NCBI GenBank assembly: GCA_002840765.1
Contig: PHCE01000017.1
Span: forward strand, 1-64,000
Direction: 5' to 3'
DNA from: Betaproteobacteria bacterium HGW-Betaproteobacteria-7
Lineage (GTDB): Bacteria; Pseudomonadota; Gammaproteobacteria; Burkholderiales; Rhodocyclaceae
DNA length: 64,000 nt
The position numbers and the translations under genes are program-made. The notes below the pieces were generated by a model. That model ran no database searches. It had not been told where the DNA came from and worked only from the letters and a program-made list of their open reading frames with translations. Of the stretch, positions 19,050-29,020 are shown in pieces. The number at the start of each line of letters is the position of its first letter. The first letter of the stretch is position 1.

Positions 19050-19107
19050 GCGCCAGCAAATCTGACTTGGCGCCCCGCCGCAGAGAGTGTGTGGCGAGGC
19101 GTATGCG

Positions 19108-19584
19108 TCAGGTGCGTTTCGCCGCTGACGAAGCCGAGACTCTGGAGGTTATGTCGCCCACTGCGTTTAGGTTGGTTTCGGCAATCGAACTGACTTGCTG
19201 TCCGAGGTTTTTGAATGCCTCCAATCCCTTGACCCAGGCAGTTGAGTTTGCAGCCTTGCCTTGTGCCGCAAGAAATGTAGTCGTCAGCTGGGTAAGTTCC
19301 TGCTGGGTTTCCGTGGTCAGATCCTGGACATCCTGAAGGTAGGCCACGACGTTCTGCGTGGCTGCTTCGGGGATCGCCATCCTGGCTTTTGCCGGTTTCG
19401 CCGAGCCGTTGCCTTCAAGCAACTGGCTTGAAGCCGCGGCGCTTTCTTCAAGCAAAGCGCGCGTCACTTTCAAATTCAGCGTGGTCAGACGCTCCAGACT
19501 GGAATAGACAATGTTCGAAAACGCCATAACGGTTTCGGCATTGCTCTTGATGGCATCAATTTTTTCTGGGTTGATTGTCAGCAT
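19108..19584 (-). CDS. Phasin family protein (polyhydroxyalkanoate granule associated)
   Basis: This 158-residue protein matches the phasin pattern: a short N-terminus, then VMAFSNIVYSSLERLTTLNL and KVTRALLEESAAASSQLL, amphipathic helices with heptad character, and an Ala/Ser-rich end. Phasins coat polyhydroxyalkanoate granules and control their size. There is a strong ribosome site (AAGGAG) before the ATG at 19584. The upstream region carries a perfect palindromic copy of the shared promoter-like element, back to back with that of the divergent cyclic glucan synthase gene. Confidence 0.85.
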   Translation of the reverse strand: MLTINPEKIDAIKSNAETVMAFSNIVYSSLERLTTLNLKVTRALLEESAAASSQLLEGNGSAKPAKARMAIPEAATQNVVAYLQDVQDLTTETQQELTQLTTTFLAAQGKAANSTAWVKGLEAFKNLGQQVSSIAETNLNAVGDITSRVSASSAAKRT

Positions 19585-19668
19585 TTATTGCTCCTTCATT
19601 GTGTCGTGTGGGTGTTCTGCGGGTAGGCATTCGCCTTGACCGATAACAGCCAAGCAAATCCGACGAAG

Positions 19669-19711
19669 AGCCTAGGTGTTGAATCGTCGATTTTCGGTGC
19701 GCTAGCGCACA
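19669..19711 (-). promoter_or_regulatory. Shared promoter-like element, copy 2 (phasin gene)
   Basis: On the minus strand: TGTGCGCTAGCGCACCGAA (19711-19693), 18 bases, then TAGGCT (19674-19669). It contains the perfect 14-base palindrome GTGCGCTAGCGCAC. The -10-like hexamer is about 85 bases upstream of the phasin start codon. Confidence 0.7.
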
Positions 19712-19777
19712 TAGCCGCCAGCGCAACGCGGTGAACAAGCGCTACGCCCCTATTCAACCACTTGGTGCCTGGCCTTA

Positions 19778-19820
19778 TGCGCGCCAGCGCACCGATCCGG
19801 GCAGACCGTTTTCATATGCT
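19778..19820 (+). promoter_or_regulatory. Shared promoter-like element, copy 3 (cyclic glucan synthase gene)
   Basis: TGCGCGCCAGCGCACCGAT (19778-19796), 18 bases, then TATGCT (19815-19820). It faces the cyclic glucan synthase gene, whose TTG start is 96 bases further on, and lies 66 bases from the phasin copy on the other strand. Confidence 0.7.
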
Positions 19821-19916
19821 GAATAGCGGCATTGACGCGCTTCGTGAGGCACGAACAAATCTGTCGTCGAGCGACGTACGCCGCTGAACGATATTTTCGC
19901 GAAAGGTTTCCCCGAA

Positions 19917-22900
19917 TTGAGTGCAGTTCACAAGCTCTCTGAATATCTTCGGCAGTTGCAGACGCAGTTTCGCACCAATAAAAATGCGCGAATCGCAGGC
20001 GAGGAGGAGCAACCGCTGCGAGCCGAACTGTATAGCGCCGACCAGATGGCTCAGCATGGCAAGGCGCTGGCGGCCTCGCACCGCCTGGCTTCCGGTCCGG
20101 CCCCCGATCTGCTGCTGGCACGTCTGGCAGCCAACGAGAACATCCTGGTCGGGGTCTGTCGGTTATTGTCTGTCGGCGTCGCCGACAACCAACGGATCAC
20201 CCCGGCCGGCGAATGGCTGCTCGACAACTTTTACCTGATTGAAGAGCATATCCGGACGGCCAGACGCCACCTGCCCAAAGGTTACAGCCGGGAACTACCG
20301 CGCCTGGCCAGTGGGCAATCGGCCGGCCGGCCGCGGGTCTACGACATCGCACAGGAAACCGTCGCCCATGGCGATGGACGGCTCGACACCGAGACCCTGG
20401 TGCGCTTCGTCGCTGCCTACCAGTCCGTCACCGACCTGAAACTGGGTGAACTGTGGGCCATCCCGATCATGCTGCGTCTGGCGGTGATCGAAAATCTCCG
20501 GCGCGTCGGGGCGCGGATTGCGCTGGGCTGGGACGAGCGCAACCTGGCCGATTCGTGGGCTGACCAGATGGCGGAAACCGCCGACCAGGATCCGAAAAGC
20601 CTGATCCTGGTGATCGCTGACATGGCCCGCTCCAATCCGCCGATGAGCAGTTCGTTCGTCGCCGAATTGGCGCGCCGGCTGCAGGGCAGGGGGCCGGCCC
20701 TGGCCTTGCCGCTGACCTGGATCGAACAGCATCTGGCCGAATCCGGGCGCACCATCGCCCAACTGGTCCAGGCAGAAAACCAGTTGCAGGCCGCCGATCA
20801 GGTTTCAATCAGCAACAGCATCGGCAGTTTGCGGGTGCTCGGGGCGATGGACTGGCCCGAGTTTGTCGAGACGCTCAGCGTCGTTGAACAGTGCCTGCGT
20901 GAAGACCCTGCTGACACCTATGCCCGCATGGATTTTGCAACGCGTGACCGCTACCGCCACGCCACCGAAGAAATTGCCCGACATGGCAGTCTGAGCGAAG
21001 GCGAAGTCGCTCGCCGGGCCGTCGAACTGGCCCATGCTGCTTCCGGCGAGCGGGCTGGGCATGTCGGCTACTACCTGATCGACAAGGGCCTGCCGCAGCT
21101 TGAAGGTCTGGCTGAAGTCAGGCTTTCTCTTAGTCGAAGCCTCGGCCGGACGGCGGCCCGCTATCCCTTGCCAATCTATCTCGGGGCCATCGCCCTGATT
21201 ACGCTACTCATCACCGGCGGCCTGATGACAATCGGGATGCCGGCCGGATTTGCCGAATGGCAGTGGGTGACAATCACCTTGGTCGTCCTCCTGGCCAGCA
21301 GCCAACTGGCGCTGGCCCTGGTGAACTGGTTGAGCACCTTGCTGGTCAAGGCCCATGCGTTGCCGAGGATGGATTTTTCAACCGGGATTCCGGCCAGCGA
21401 GCAAACGCTGGTGGTGGTCCCGACCATGCTGAGCAGTACCGCCGGCATCGAAGATCTGGTCGAAGCGCTGGAAGTCCGTTTTCTCGCCAACCCCGATCCC
21501 AGCCTATATTTCGGACTACTGACCGATTTCCGCGATGCCCAGCAGGAGGTGCTGGGCGAGGATGATGCCCTGGTCGAACTGGCCCGCTTGCGCATCGACG
21601 AACTGAACGCGAAATACGGCAGCGGAGCAGAGTCGACGCGCGGCAACATATTCTTCCTCTTTCATCGCCCACGGCGGTGGAACCCACAGGAAAACGTCTG
21701 GATGGGCTACGAGCGCAAGCGCGGCAAGCTGGCCGACCTCAATGCGCTGTTGCGTGGCAATCCGGACGGGTTCTCGCATCTGGCCGGTAACACGGCAAAC
21801 CTGCTCGGTGTCCGCTACGTCATCACGCTGGACACCGATACGCAGTTGCCGCGCGATTCGGCACGCCAGTTTGTCGGCGCCATGGCCCATCCCCTGAACC
21901 GGCCGCACTACGACCCGGCGAAGCAGCGTGTCACCGAGGGCTACGGCATCCTGCAGCCGCGGGTCGCGGTCAGCCTGCCCGGAACCAATCGCTCACTTTA
22001 TGCCCGCCTCTATGGTGGCGAACCGGGCATCGATCCCTATACCCAGGCCATTTCCGATGTCTATCAGGACGTCTTCGGCGAAGGTTCCTTCATCGGCAAG
22101 GGCATCTACGACGTCGATGCCTTCGAGCAGTCGCTGGGCGGGCGTTTCCCGAAGAACCGAATCCTCAGCCACGATCTGCTCGAAGGCTGTTATGCCCGGG
22201 CCGGGCTGTTGAGCGATGTGCAACTGTTCGAGGATTACCCGGTCCGTTACAGCGCCGACGTCAGTCGCCGCTACCGCTGGATCCGTGGCGACTGGCAACT
22301 GGCCGGCTGGCTACGCCGGCGCGTGCCCTGTGCCTGTGCCGGCGAGGCGGCGCACCGCCAGCCGAATCCGCTTTCCGCCCTGTCGCAATGGAAGCTGACC
22401 GACAATCTGCGGCGCAGCCTGGTTCCGGCAGCGCTACTGCTGGTCCTGCTCCTCGGCTGGACAGTGATCCCCTCGGCCGGTCTGTGGACTGCCGCCGTCA
22501 TCGGCATACTGCTCGTCCCGGCGCTGTGCGCTGCCGGCCTCGACCTGGCAAGGAAACCGGACGAGATGCTCTTCCGCCAACATCTGGCCGCCGTCGCCGG
22601 CTCGGCTGTCCGGCATTTCAAGCAGGTCGCCTTCGAACTGGCCTGCCTGCCTTATACGGCATTTTTCAGTCTCGATGCCGTCGTTCGCACGCTCTGGCGA
22701 GTCCTCGTCACCCAGCGGCCAATGCTCGAGTGGAATCCATCAAGCGAAGTCGATCGCGAACTGGCACTGCATGACCGTAGCGGTCTGGCCGCCGGTTTCC
22801 GCAGCATGTGGATCGGGCCGCTCATGGCGATCGGCCTGAGTCTCCATCTGTCCATAGCAAGTCCGCTGACCCTGGTCGTGGCCGGGCCGATCCTGCTCCT

Positions 22901-25900
22901 CTGGCTGTCATCCCCGGTACTTGCCTGGTGGCTCAGCCGGCCGCTGATTCGACGCCCGGCGACGCTGAGCAGCGAGCAAGGTTTTTTCCTGCATACCCTG
23001 GCGCGGCGGACCTGGGCCTTCTTCGAGCGCATCGTCGGCGCTGACGATCACTGGCTGCCACCCGACAACATTCAGGAGTACCGCGTCACTTCGGTCGCCC
23101 ATCGCACCTCGCCGACCAATATGGGGCTGGCGCTATTGGCCAATCTGGCGGCCTACGACTTCGGCTACCTGACGGCCGGAAGGCTGCTCAAACGGACGAC
23201 GCAGACGCTGAACACCATGGCCGGCCTGGAACAGCACCAAGGGCATTTTTACAACTGGTATGACACGCATACCCTGTTGCCGCTGTCGCCGCTCTATGTA
23301 TCGACGGTCGACAGCGGCAATCTGGCCGGCCATCTGCTGACCTTACGGGCCGGCTTGTATGCGCTGGCCGACGATCGGATACTGCCGCTCCGGCTCTATG
23401 GAGGCTTGCGCGACACCCTCGGCGTATTGGCCGAAAGTGCCGAACCGAGCGCCCGAGGTCCGCTGGCCGCCTTCGGCAAGCTCCTCGACACTGCTATCGC
23501 GGTGCCGCCGACCACCATCGCTGCCGCCCGTCTGACGCTGCAGCTGATGGCCAAGAGCGCGGCCGAGCTGGTCATCGAGATCGCTACCGGCCTGCATGCT
23601 CGCGACCCAAAGCTGGCAGCCAGCGAGGCTAATGACTGGGCGCAGGCGCTGGCCGGGCAAATCAACGAAGCGCTGGTCGAACTGGAATGTTTTGCCAGCG
23701 ACCCGGCGACCGACACCCTGCCTACCCTGCGCCAACTGGTCGAGGCAGGCAATACCTTCGCTATCGCCCGGCTGACGGCGATCGACGACCTGGCCCGGGA
23801 GGCCGGCCAAATGGCCGAGATGGAGTACAGCTTCCTCTTCGACAAGGGGCGCCAGTTGCTGACCATCGGTTACAACGTGGTCGAGCGTCGCGCCGACACC
23901 AGCTATTACGACCTGCTGGCTTCGGAAGCGCGGCTGTGCAATTTTGTCGCCATCGCTCAGGGGCAATTGCCGCAAGCCAGCTGGTTCACGCTCGGCCGAC
24001 TGCTCACCGGCACCGGCGGCGAACCGGCCCTGCTGTCGTGGAGCGGTTCGATGTTCGAGTATCTGATGCCGCTCCTGGTCATGCCGACCTACGACAACAC
24101 GCTGCTCGACCAGACCTGCAAGGCGGCGGTCGCCCGGCAGATCGAATACGGTAGCCAGCGCGGCGTGCCCTGGGGAATTTCGGAATCCGGCTACAACACC
24201 GTCGACCTGCATCTGAATTATCAGTACCGTGCGTTCGGCGTACCCGGCCTCGGTCTCAAACGCGGGTTAGCCGATGATCTGGTCGTTGCTCCCTATGCCT
24301 CGGCCCTGGCACTGATGGTGGCCCCGGAGGCGGCTTGCCAGAACCTGCAACGCCTGGTCGGGGAAGGGGCGCTCGGCAAGTTCGGCTTCTTCGAGGCTAT
24401 CGACTACACGCCCGCCCGCCAGCGGCGCGGTCAGACCAAGGTCGTGGTGCACTCCTTCATGGCCCACCATCAGGGCATGAGCCTGCTGGCACTGGCCTAT
24501 CTGCTGCTTGATCGGCCGATGCAGCGCCGCTTCGAATCGGAGCGCCGCTTCCAGGCAGTAATGCTGCTGCTGCAGGAGCGGGTGCCCAAAGCGACTTCGC
24601 TGTTTGAACATACCGCTCAACTTTCCGAAGTGCGCGAGACCTCGCTCGCTGCCGAGATGCCGATCCGGGTTTTCACCACGCCCAATACGCCGATTCCCGA
24701 GGTCCAGTTGCTGTCGAACGGGCGCTATCACGTCATGGTGACCAATGCCGGCGGCGGCTACAGCCGCTGGAACGATCTCGCCGTCACCCGCTGGCGTGAG
24801 GACGGCACCTGCGACAATCGCGGCACCTTCTGCTATATCCGCGACCTGGCCAGCAAGCTGGTCTGGTCGAATGCCCACCAGCCGACCTTGCAGCGCTCCG
24901 CCAGCTACGAGGCAATTTTCTCCGAGGGGCGGGCCGAATTTCGCCGACACGATGCGGTGGGCAGTGGCGACCCCGGCTTCGAAACCTACACGGAAATCGT
25001 CGTCTCGCCGGAGGACGATATCGAACTGCGCCGCATCCGCATCACCAACCGCTCACGGCAGCGCCGCGAGATCGATGTCACCAGCTATGCCGAGGTGGTG
25101 ATCGCACCGCCGGCGACCGACGATCTGCATCCGGCATTCAGCAATCTGTTCGTGCAGACGGAGATTCTGCACGAGCGCCGCGCCATCCTCTGTTCGCGGC
25201 GAGCACGCTCACCCGGTGAGCGGCCGCCGTGGATGCTGCACCTGATGGCGGTGCATGGTGTGGACGTCGGGGAGGTGTCCTACGAAACCGATCGCCAGCG
25301 CTTTGTTGGCCGGACGCGGACCACCGCCAATCCGCTGGCGATGAGTGAGTCGGCGGCGCTGTCCGGTGCCGATGGCTCGGTGCTCGACCCGATCGTCGCC
25401 ATCCGCCATGTGCTGACGCTGGGGCCGGAGCAGTCGGTGACCATCGACCTGGTTTCGGGTGTCGCCGAGAGCCGCGAACTGGCCGTCTGCCTGATCGAAA
25501 AATACCAGGACCGCCATCTCGCCGACCGCGTCTTTGACCTGACCTGGACGCATAGTCAGGTAGTCTTGCGCCAGCTCAATGCGACAGAAGCCGATGCCCA
25601 GCTCTATGCCCGACTGGCCAGTTCGGTGATCCATGCCAACGCTTCGTTGCGCGCCGATGCCGGTGTCCTCGCCCGCAACCGCCGTAGCCAGTCCGGGCTC
25701 TGGGGCTACGCCATTTCCGGCGATCTGCCGATTGTCCTGCTGCAGATCGGCGATGCCGCCAATATCGATCTCGTCCGTCAACTGGTCCAGGCCCATGCCT
25801 ATTGGCGGCTGAAAGGCCTGGCCGTCGACCTGGTGATCTGGAATGAGGACCGTGCAGGTTATCGGCAGCGCCTGCAGGATCAGATCATGGGATTGATCGC

Positions 25901-28538
25901 CTCGGGTATCGAGGCCAGCGTCATCGACCGGCCGGGCGGCATCTTCGTCCGGCTGGCCGAGCAGATTTCCGGCGAGGACCGCATCCTTCTCCAGTCGGTG
26001 GCCCGCGTCGTCATCACCGACTACCGCGGCATGCTGGCCGAACAGCTCGAGCTGCGCAGTCTGCCCGAGGCCCGGGTGCCACGTCTCGAACTGAGTCGTC
26101 AATACAGTCTGGAAGCTCCGGCCATGGCGCTGGCAGCCCACCGTGATCGACAATTTTTCAACGGACTCGGCGGCTTTTCCCCGGATGGCCGCGAGTACAT
26201 CATCACGCTGGCGCCCGGGCAGACGACGCCGGCGCCGTGGAGCAACGTGCTGGCCAATCCGCAGTTCGGCACGGTGCTTTCGGAAAGCGGCATGGCCTAC
26301 ACCTGGAGCGAGAACGCCCACGAATTCCGCCTGACTCCCTGGCGCAACGATCCGGTCAGCGATGTCGGCGGCGAAGCCATCTACCTGCGCGATGAGGAAA
26401 CCGGGCACTTCTGGTCGCCGACGCCCTTGCCGGCCGGGGCCGGATTGTCCTGTGTCATCCGCCATGGTTTCGGTTACAGCGTCTTTGAAACCCGTGCAGC
26501 CGGTATCAGCAGCGAACTCTGGGTATTCGTCGCGACCGATGCGGCGGTCAAGTTTTCGCTGCTCAAGGTGCGCAACGAATCGGGCCGTTCGCGAACGCTG
26601 TCGGCCACGGCTTACGTCGAATGGGTGCTAGGCGATCTACCGGCCAAATCGGCCATGCATATTGGCACCGAACTCGCCGCAGGCAGCGGCGCGCTCTATG
26701 CCCGCAACCCCTACAGCACGGAATTCGCCGAGCGCGTCGCCTTCTTTGATGTCGATGACCCGGCTCGCACACTGACCGGCGACCGCATCGAATTTCTCGG
26801 ACGCAACGGCAGCCTGCACCACCCGGCGGCGATGCGGCGAGCGCATCTGTCCGGAAGAGTGGGGTTTGGCCTCGATCCCTGCGCGGCCATGCAAGTGCCC
26901 TTCGAACTGGCCGATGGCCAGGAGCGGGAGATCGTTTTCCGTTTGGGTGTCGGCCTCAATGCCGACGACGCCGGCCAGCTCGTCCAGCGCTTCCGCGGCG
27001 GCATGGCCGCCCGCAACGCCCTCGAAACGGTACGCCAGCACTGGCAGAAAACACTCGGCGCGGTGCAGGTGAGCACACCCGATCCGGCGGTCAATGTGCT
27101 GGCCAACGGCTGGCTGGTCTATCAGACCCTGGCCTGTCGCATCTGGGCACGCAGCGGCTATTACCAGTCCGGCGGCGCCTTCGGTTTCCGCGATCAGTTG
27201 CAGGATGTCATGGCGCTGGTCCATGCCGAACCTGAACTCGTCCGCGCGCATCTGCTGCTTTGCGCCAGCCGCCAGTTCCAGGAAGGCGATGTCCAGCACT
27301 GGTGGCATCCGCCCGCCGGGCGCGGTGTGCGCACCCATTGTTCGGATGACTACCTCTGGCTGCCGCTGGCGGTATGTCGCTATGTCACCTGCACGGGGGA
27401 CAGTGCCGTGCTCGATGTGGCAGTTCCTTTACTTGAAGGGCGCCCGGTCAATCCGGAGGACGACTCCTATTACGATCTGCCGGGCCGCTCGGCCGAAGTC
27501 GCCAGCCTCTACCAGCATTGCATGCGCGCCATCCGCCACGGCTTGGGTGTCGGGGTGCATGGATTGCCGCTGATCGGCTCCGGCGACTGGAACGATGGCA
27601 TGAATCGCGTCGGCGTGCTGGGCAAGGGCGAGAGCGTCTGGCTCGGATTTTTCCTCTATGAGGTACTGCGGCGTTTTGGCGAAGTGGCCGACGCCCATGG
27701 CGACCCGGCTTTCGCCGAATTTTGCCGAGGGGAGGGCGCCCGACTCCGCCTGAGCCTTGAGGAGCAGGGCTGGGACGGCGCCTGGTATCGGCGCGCCTAC
27801 TTCGATGACGGCACGCCACTCGGTTCAGCCAGCAACGACGAGTGCCAGATCGATTCGATCTCGCAAAGCTGGTCAGTGCTTTCCGGCGCCGGCGATGCGC
27901 AACGTTCTCGAATGGCCATGAAGTCGCTTGATGAACATCTGGTGCGGCGGCAGGATGGACTGGTGCAACTGCTCGATCCGCCGTTCAGCAAATCACAGCT
28001 CGATCCCGGCTACATCCGCGGCTATGTCCCCGGTGTACGGGAAAACGGTGGGCAATACACGCACGGCGCCATCTGGGCGGCCATGGCCTTCGCCGAACTG
28101 GGCGACAGCGCCCGCGCCTGGGAACTGCTGGCCATGATCAATCCGGTCAATCACGCACTGACGGAAGCAGGCGTAGCAAATTACAAGGTCGAGCCCTACG
28201 TCGTCAGCGCCGATGTTTACGCCGTGCCACCACATGTCGGTCGCGGCGGCTGGAGCTGGTACACCGGTTCGGCCGGCTGGCTGTACCGCCTGATCGTCGA
28301 GTCCTTGCTTGGCCTGCGGCGCGAAGGCGAGACGCTGCATTTCGCCCCATGCCTGGCAGTGGATTGGCCAAGCATCGACATCCGCTACCGGTTTCAGGAA
28401 ACGGATTACCTGATCACCATCGTTCAGGGCGATGTCGGGAACCTGACGCTCGACGGCATCGAACAAGGGGGCAACGCCATCCACTTGATCAACGATCAGC
28501 AGGAACATCATGTCCTGGTCAACGCCGCTTTTCCTTGA
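19917..28538 (+). CDS. ndvB: Cyclic beta-glucan synthase (NdvB/ChvB family, GT84-GH94)
   Basis: This 2873-residue membrane enzyme makes cyclic beta-glucans from UDP-glucose; such glucans serve in the periplasm for osmotic adaptation and host or surface interaction. An N-terminal region precedes helices near residues 417-465. The glycosyltransferase domain has LDTDTQLPRDSARQF near 638 and the processive-type RRYRWIRGDWQ near 785, then more helices near 838-880 and 960-1000. The C-terminal third carries carbohydrate-binding modules and a GH94 phosphorylase-like domain with GSGDWNDGMNRVG near 2555, thought to set ring size. The start is a TTG at 19917 with GAAAGG upstream; the next good ATG would remove about 40 conserved-looking residues. 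Length fits the family. Linkage type cannot be told from sequence alone. Confidence 0.92.
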   Translation: MSAVHKLSEYLRQLQTQFRTNKNARIAGEEEQPLRAELYSADQMAQHGKALAASHRLASGPAPDLLLARLAANENILVGVCRLLSVGVADNQRITPAGEWLLDNFYLIEEHIRTARRHLPKGYSRELPRLASGQSAGRPRVYDIAQETVAHGDGRLDTETLVRFVAAYQSVTDLKLGELWAIPIMLRLAVIENLRRVGARIALGWDERNLADSWADQMAETADQDPKSLILVIADMARSNPPMSSSFVAELARRLQGRGPALALPLTWIEQHLAESGRTIAQLVQAENQLQAADQVSISNSIGSLRVLGAMDWPEFVETLSVVEQCLREDPADTYARMDFATRDRYRHATEEIARHGSLSEGEVARRAVELAHAASGERAGHVGYYLIDKGLPQLEGLAEVRLSLSRSLGRTAARYPLPIYLGAIALITLLITGGLMTIGMPAGFAEWQWVTITLVVLLASSQLALALVNWLSTLLVKAHALPRMDFSTGIPASEQTLVVVPTMLSSTAGIEDLVEALEVRFLANPDPSLYFGLLTDFRDAQQEVLGEDDALVELARLRIDELNAKYGSGAESTRGNIFFLFHRPRRWNPQENVWMGYERKRGKLADLNALLRGNPDGFSHLAGNTANLLGVRYVITLDTDTQLPRDSARQFVGAMAHPLNRPHYDPAKQRVTEGYGILQPRVAVSLPGTNRSLYARLYGGEPGIDPYTQAISDVYQDVFGEGSFIGKGIYDVDAFEQSLGGRFPKNRILSHDLLEGCYARAGLLSDVQLFEDYPVRYSADVSRRYRWIRGDWQLAGWLRRRVPCACAGEAAHRQPNPLSALSQWKLTDNLRRSLVPAALLLVLLLGWTVIPSAGLWTAAVIGILLVPALCAAGLDLARKPDEMLFRQHLAAVAGSAVRHFKQVAFELACLPYTAFFSLDAVVRTLWRVLVTQRPMLEWNPSSEVDRELALHDRSGLAAGFRSMWIGPLMAIGLSLHLSIASPLTLVVAGPILLLWLSSPVLAWWLSRPLIRRPATLSSEQGFFLHTLARRTWAFFERIVGADDHWLPPDNIQEYRVTSVAHRTSPTNMGLALLANLAAYDFGYLTAGRLLKRTTQTLNTMAGLEQHQGHFYNWYDTHTLLPLSPLYVSTVDSGNLAGHLLTLRAGLYALADDRILPLRLYGGLRDTLGVLAESAEPSARGPLAAFGKLLDTAIAVPPTTIAAARLTLQLMAKSAAELVIEIATGLHARDPKLAASEANDWAQALAGQINEALVELECFASDPATDTLPTLRQLVEAGNTFAIARLTAIDDLAREAGQMAEMEYSFLFDKGRQLLTIGYNVVERRADTSYYDLLASEARLCNFVAIAQGQLPQASWFTLGRLLTGTGGEPALLSWSGSMFEYLMPLLVMPTYDNTLLDQTCKAAVARQIEYGSQRGVPWGISESGYNTVDLHLNYQYRAFGVPGLGLKRGLADDLVVAPYASALALMVAPEAACQNLQRLVGEGALGKFGFFEAIDYTPARQRRGQTKVVVHSFMAHHQGMSLLALAYLLLDRPMQRRFESERRFQAVMLLLQERVPKATSLFEHTAQLSEVRETSLAAEMPIRVFTTPNTPIPEVQLLSNGRYHVMVTNAGGGYSRWNDLAVTRWREDGTCDNRGTFCYIRDLASKLVWSNAHQPTLQRSASYEAIFSEGRAEFRRHDAVGSGDPGFETYTEIVVSPEDDIELRRIRITNRSRQRREIDVTSYAEVVIAPPATDDLHPAFSNLFVQTEILHERRAILCSRRARSPGERPPWMLHLMAVHGVDVGEVSYETDRQRFVGRTRTTANPLAMSESAALSGADGSVLDPIVAIRHVLTLGPEQSVTIDLVSGVAESRELAVCLIEKYQDRHLADRVFDLTWTHSQVVLRQLNATEADAQLYARLASSVIHANASLRADAGVLARNRRSQSGLWGYAISGDLPIVLLQIGDAANIDLVRQLVQAHAYWRLKGLAVDLVIWNEDRAGYRQRLQDQIMGLIASGIEASVIDRPGGIFVRLAEQISGEDRILLQSVARVVITDYRGMLAEQLELRSLPEARVPRLELSRQYSLEAPAMALAAHRDRQFFNGLGGFSPDGREYIITLAPGQTTPAPWSNVLANPQFGTVLSESGMAYTWSENAHEFRLTPWRNDPVSDVGGEAIYLRDEETGHFWSPTPLPAGAGLSCVIRHGFGYSVFETRAAGISSELWVFVATDAAVKFSLLKVRNESGRSRTLSATAYVEWVLGDLPAKSAMHIGTELAAGSGALYARNPYSTEFAERVAFFDVDDPARTLTGDRIEFLGRNGSLHHPAAMRRAHLSGRVGFGLDPCAAMQVPFELADGQEREIVFRLGVGLNADDAGQLVQRFRGGMAARNALETVRQHWQKTLGAVQVSTPDPAVNVLANGWLVYQTLACRIWARSGYYQSGGAFGFRDQLQDVMALVHAEPELVRAHLLLCASRQFQEGDVQHWWHPPAGRGVRTHCSDDYLWLPLAVCRYVTCTGDSAVLDVAVPLLEGRPVNPEDDSYYDLPGRSAEVASLYQHCMRAIRHGLGVGVHGLPLIGSGDWNDGMNRVGVLGKGESVWLGFFLYEVLRRFGEVADAHGDPAFAEFCRGEGARLRLSLEEQGWDGAWYRRAYFDDGTPLGSASNDECQIDSISQSWSVLSGAGDAQRSRMAMKSLDEHLVRRQDGLVQLLDPPFSKSQLDPGYIRGYVPGVRENGGQYTHGAIWAAMAFAELGDSARAWELLAMINPVNHALTEAGVANYKVEPYVVSADVYAVPPHVGRGGWSWYTGSAGWLYRLIVESLLGLRREGETLHFAPCLAVDWPSIDIRYRFQETDYLITIVQGDVGNLTLDGIEQGGNAIHLINDQQEHHVLVNAAFP

Positions 28539-28692
28539 AGGGTGCCGCCATCGCCGCACTTCTGTAAGCGCGCATAATTTGTATTATGTAAACTTACAAT
28601 TTGTAATCCATCGTATCAACTTTCCCTGCTACCGGACGTTAATCTGGACATGGCCGATCAGTTTGCAGCCAAGTCAAGATAGGAGCCGCATC
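28539..28692 (+). promoter_or_regulatory. AT-rich promoter region with a direct repeat
   Basis: AATTTGTA occurs at 28576-28583 and again at 28598-28605, 22 bases apart (two helical turns), around a small dyad GTAA-AC-TTAC at 28588-28597. The block is sharply AT-richer than its surroundings and lies upstream of the 104-residue gene at 28693. It looks like a regulator-binding site plus promoter; the regulator is unknown. Confidence 0.45.
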
Positions 28693-29007
28693 ATGAACCC
28701 ACTCTCTCACAACCATATCGAATCCTTCGCCGTCTCGGCTATCCGTGCGGCGGCTTATCTGGATGCGTGTGACTGCGGCATTACTCCCAAGGTTCGCCTC
28801 GATGCTGGTTACTATCAGGCGTGCGCCAAGGTTTTACGCGAAATGTTCGTTCTCCTCGATCCCTACCGGCATTTTCCGGTGCTGCTCGAACAGTCTCCAG
28901 CAGCACGAGAAGTTGCCGAATCCCTGGAAATAGCCCGACGTATCGAAATCAGCAGGCTCGGCTATTTTCCCGAACTGACGGCCACGCTCTACCGGGCCGC
29001 CTGTTGA
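28693..29007 (+). CDS. Conserved-looking hypothetical protein, 104 residues
   Basis: ATG at 28693 is preceded by AGGAG at 28681, which fixes the start over a longer open frame. The product is soluble, helical and moderately acidic with segments AGYYQACAKVLREMFVLLDP and SLEIARRIEISRLGYFPEL. I do not recognise a family. It is the only gene transcribed from the AT-rich, repeat-bearing promoter region after the cyclic glucan synthase, and converges with the dGTPase gene 13 bases away. Confidence 0.65.
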   Translation: MNPLSHNHIESFAVSAIRAAAYLDACDCGITPKVRLDAGYYQACAKVLREMFVLLDPYRHFPVLLEQSPAAREVAESLEIARRIEISRLGYFPELTATLYRAAC

Positions 29008-29020
29008 GCGTTTGCCCGGC

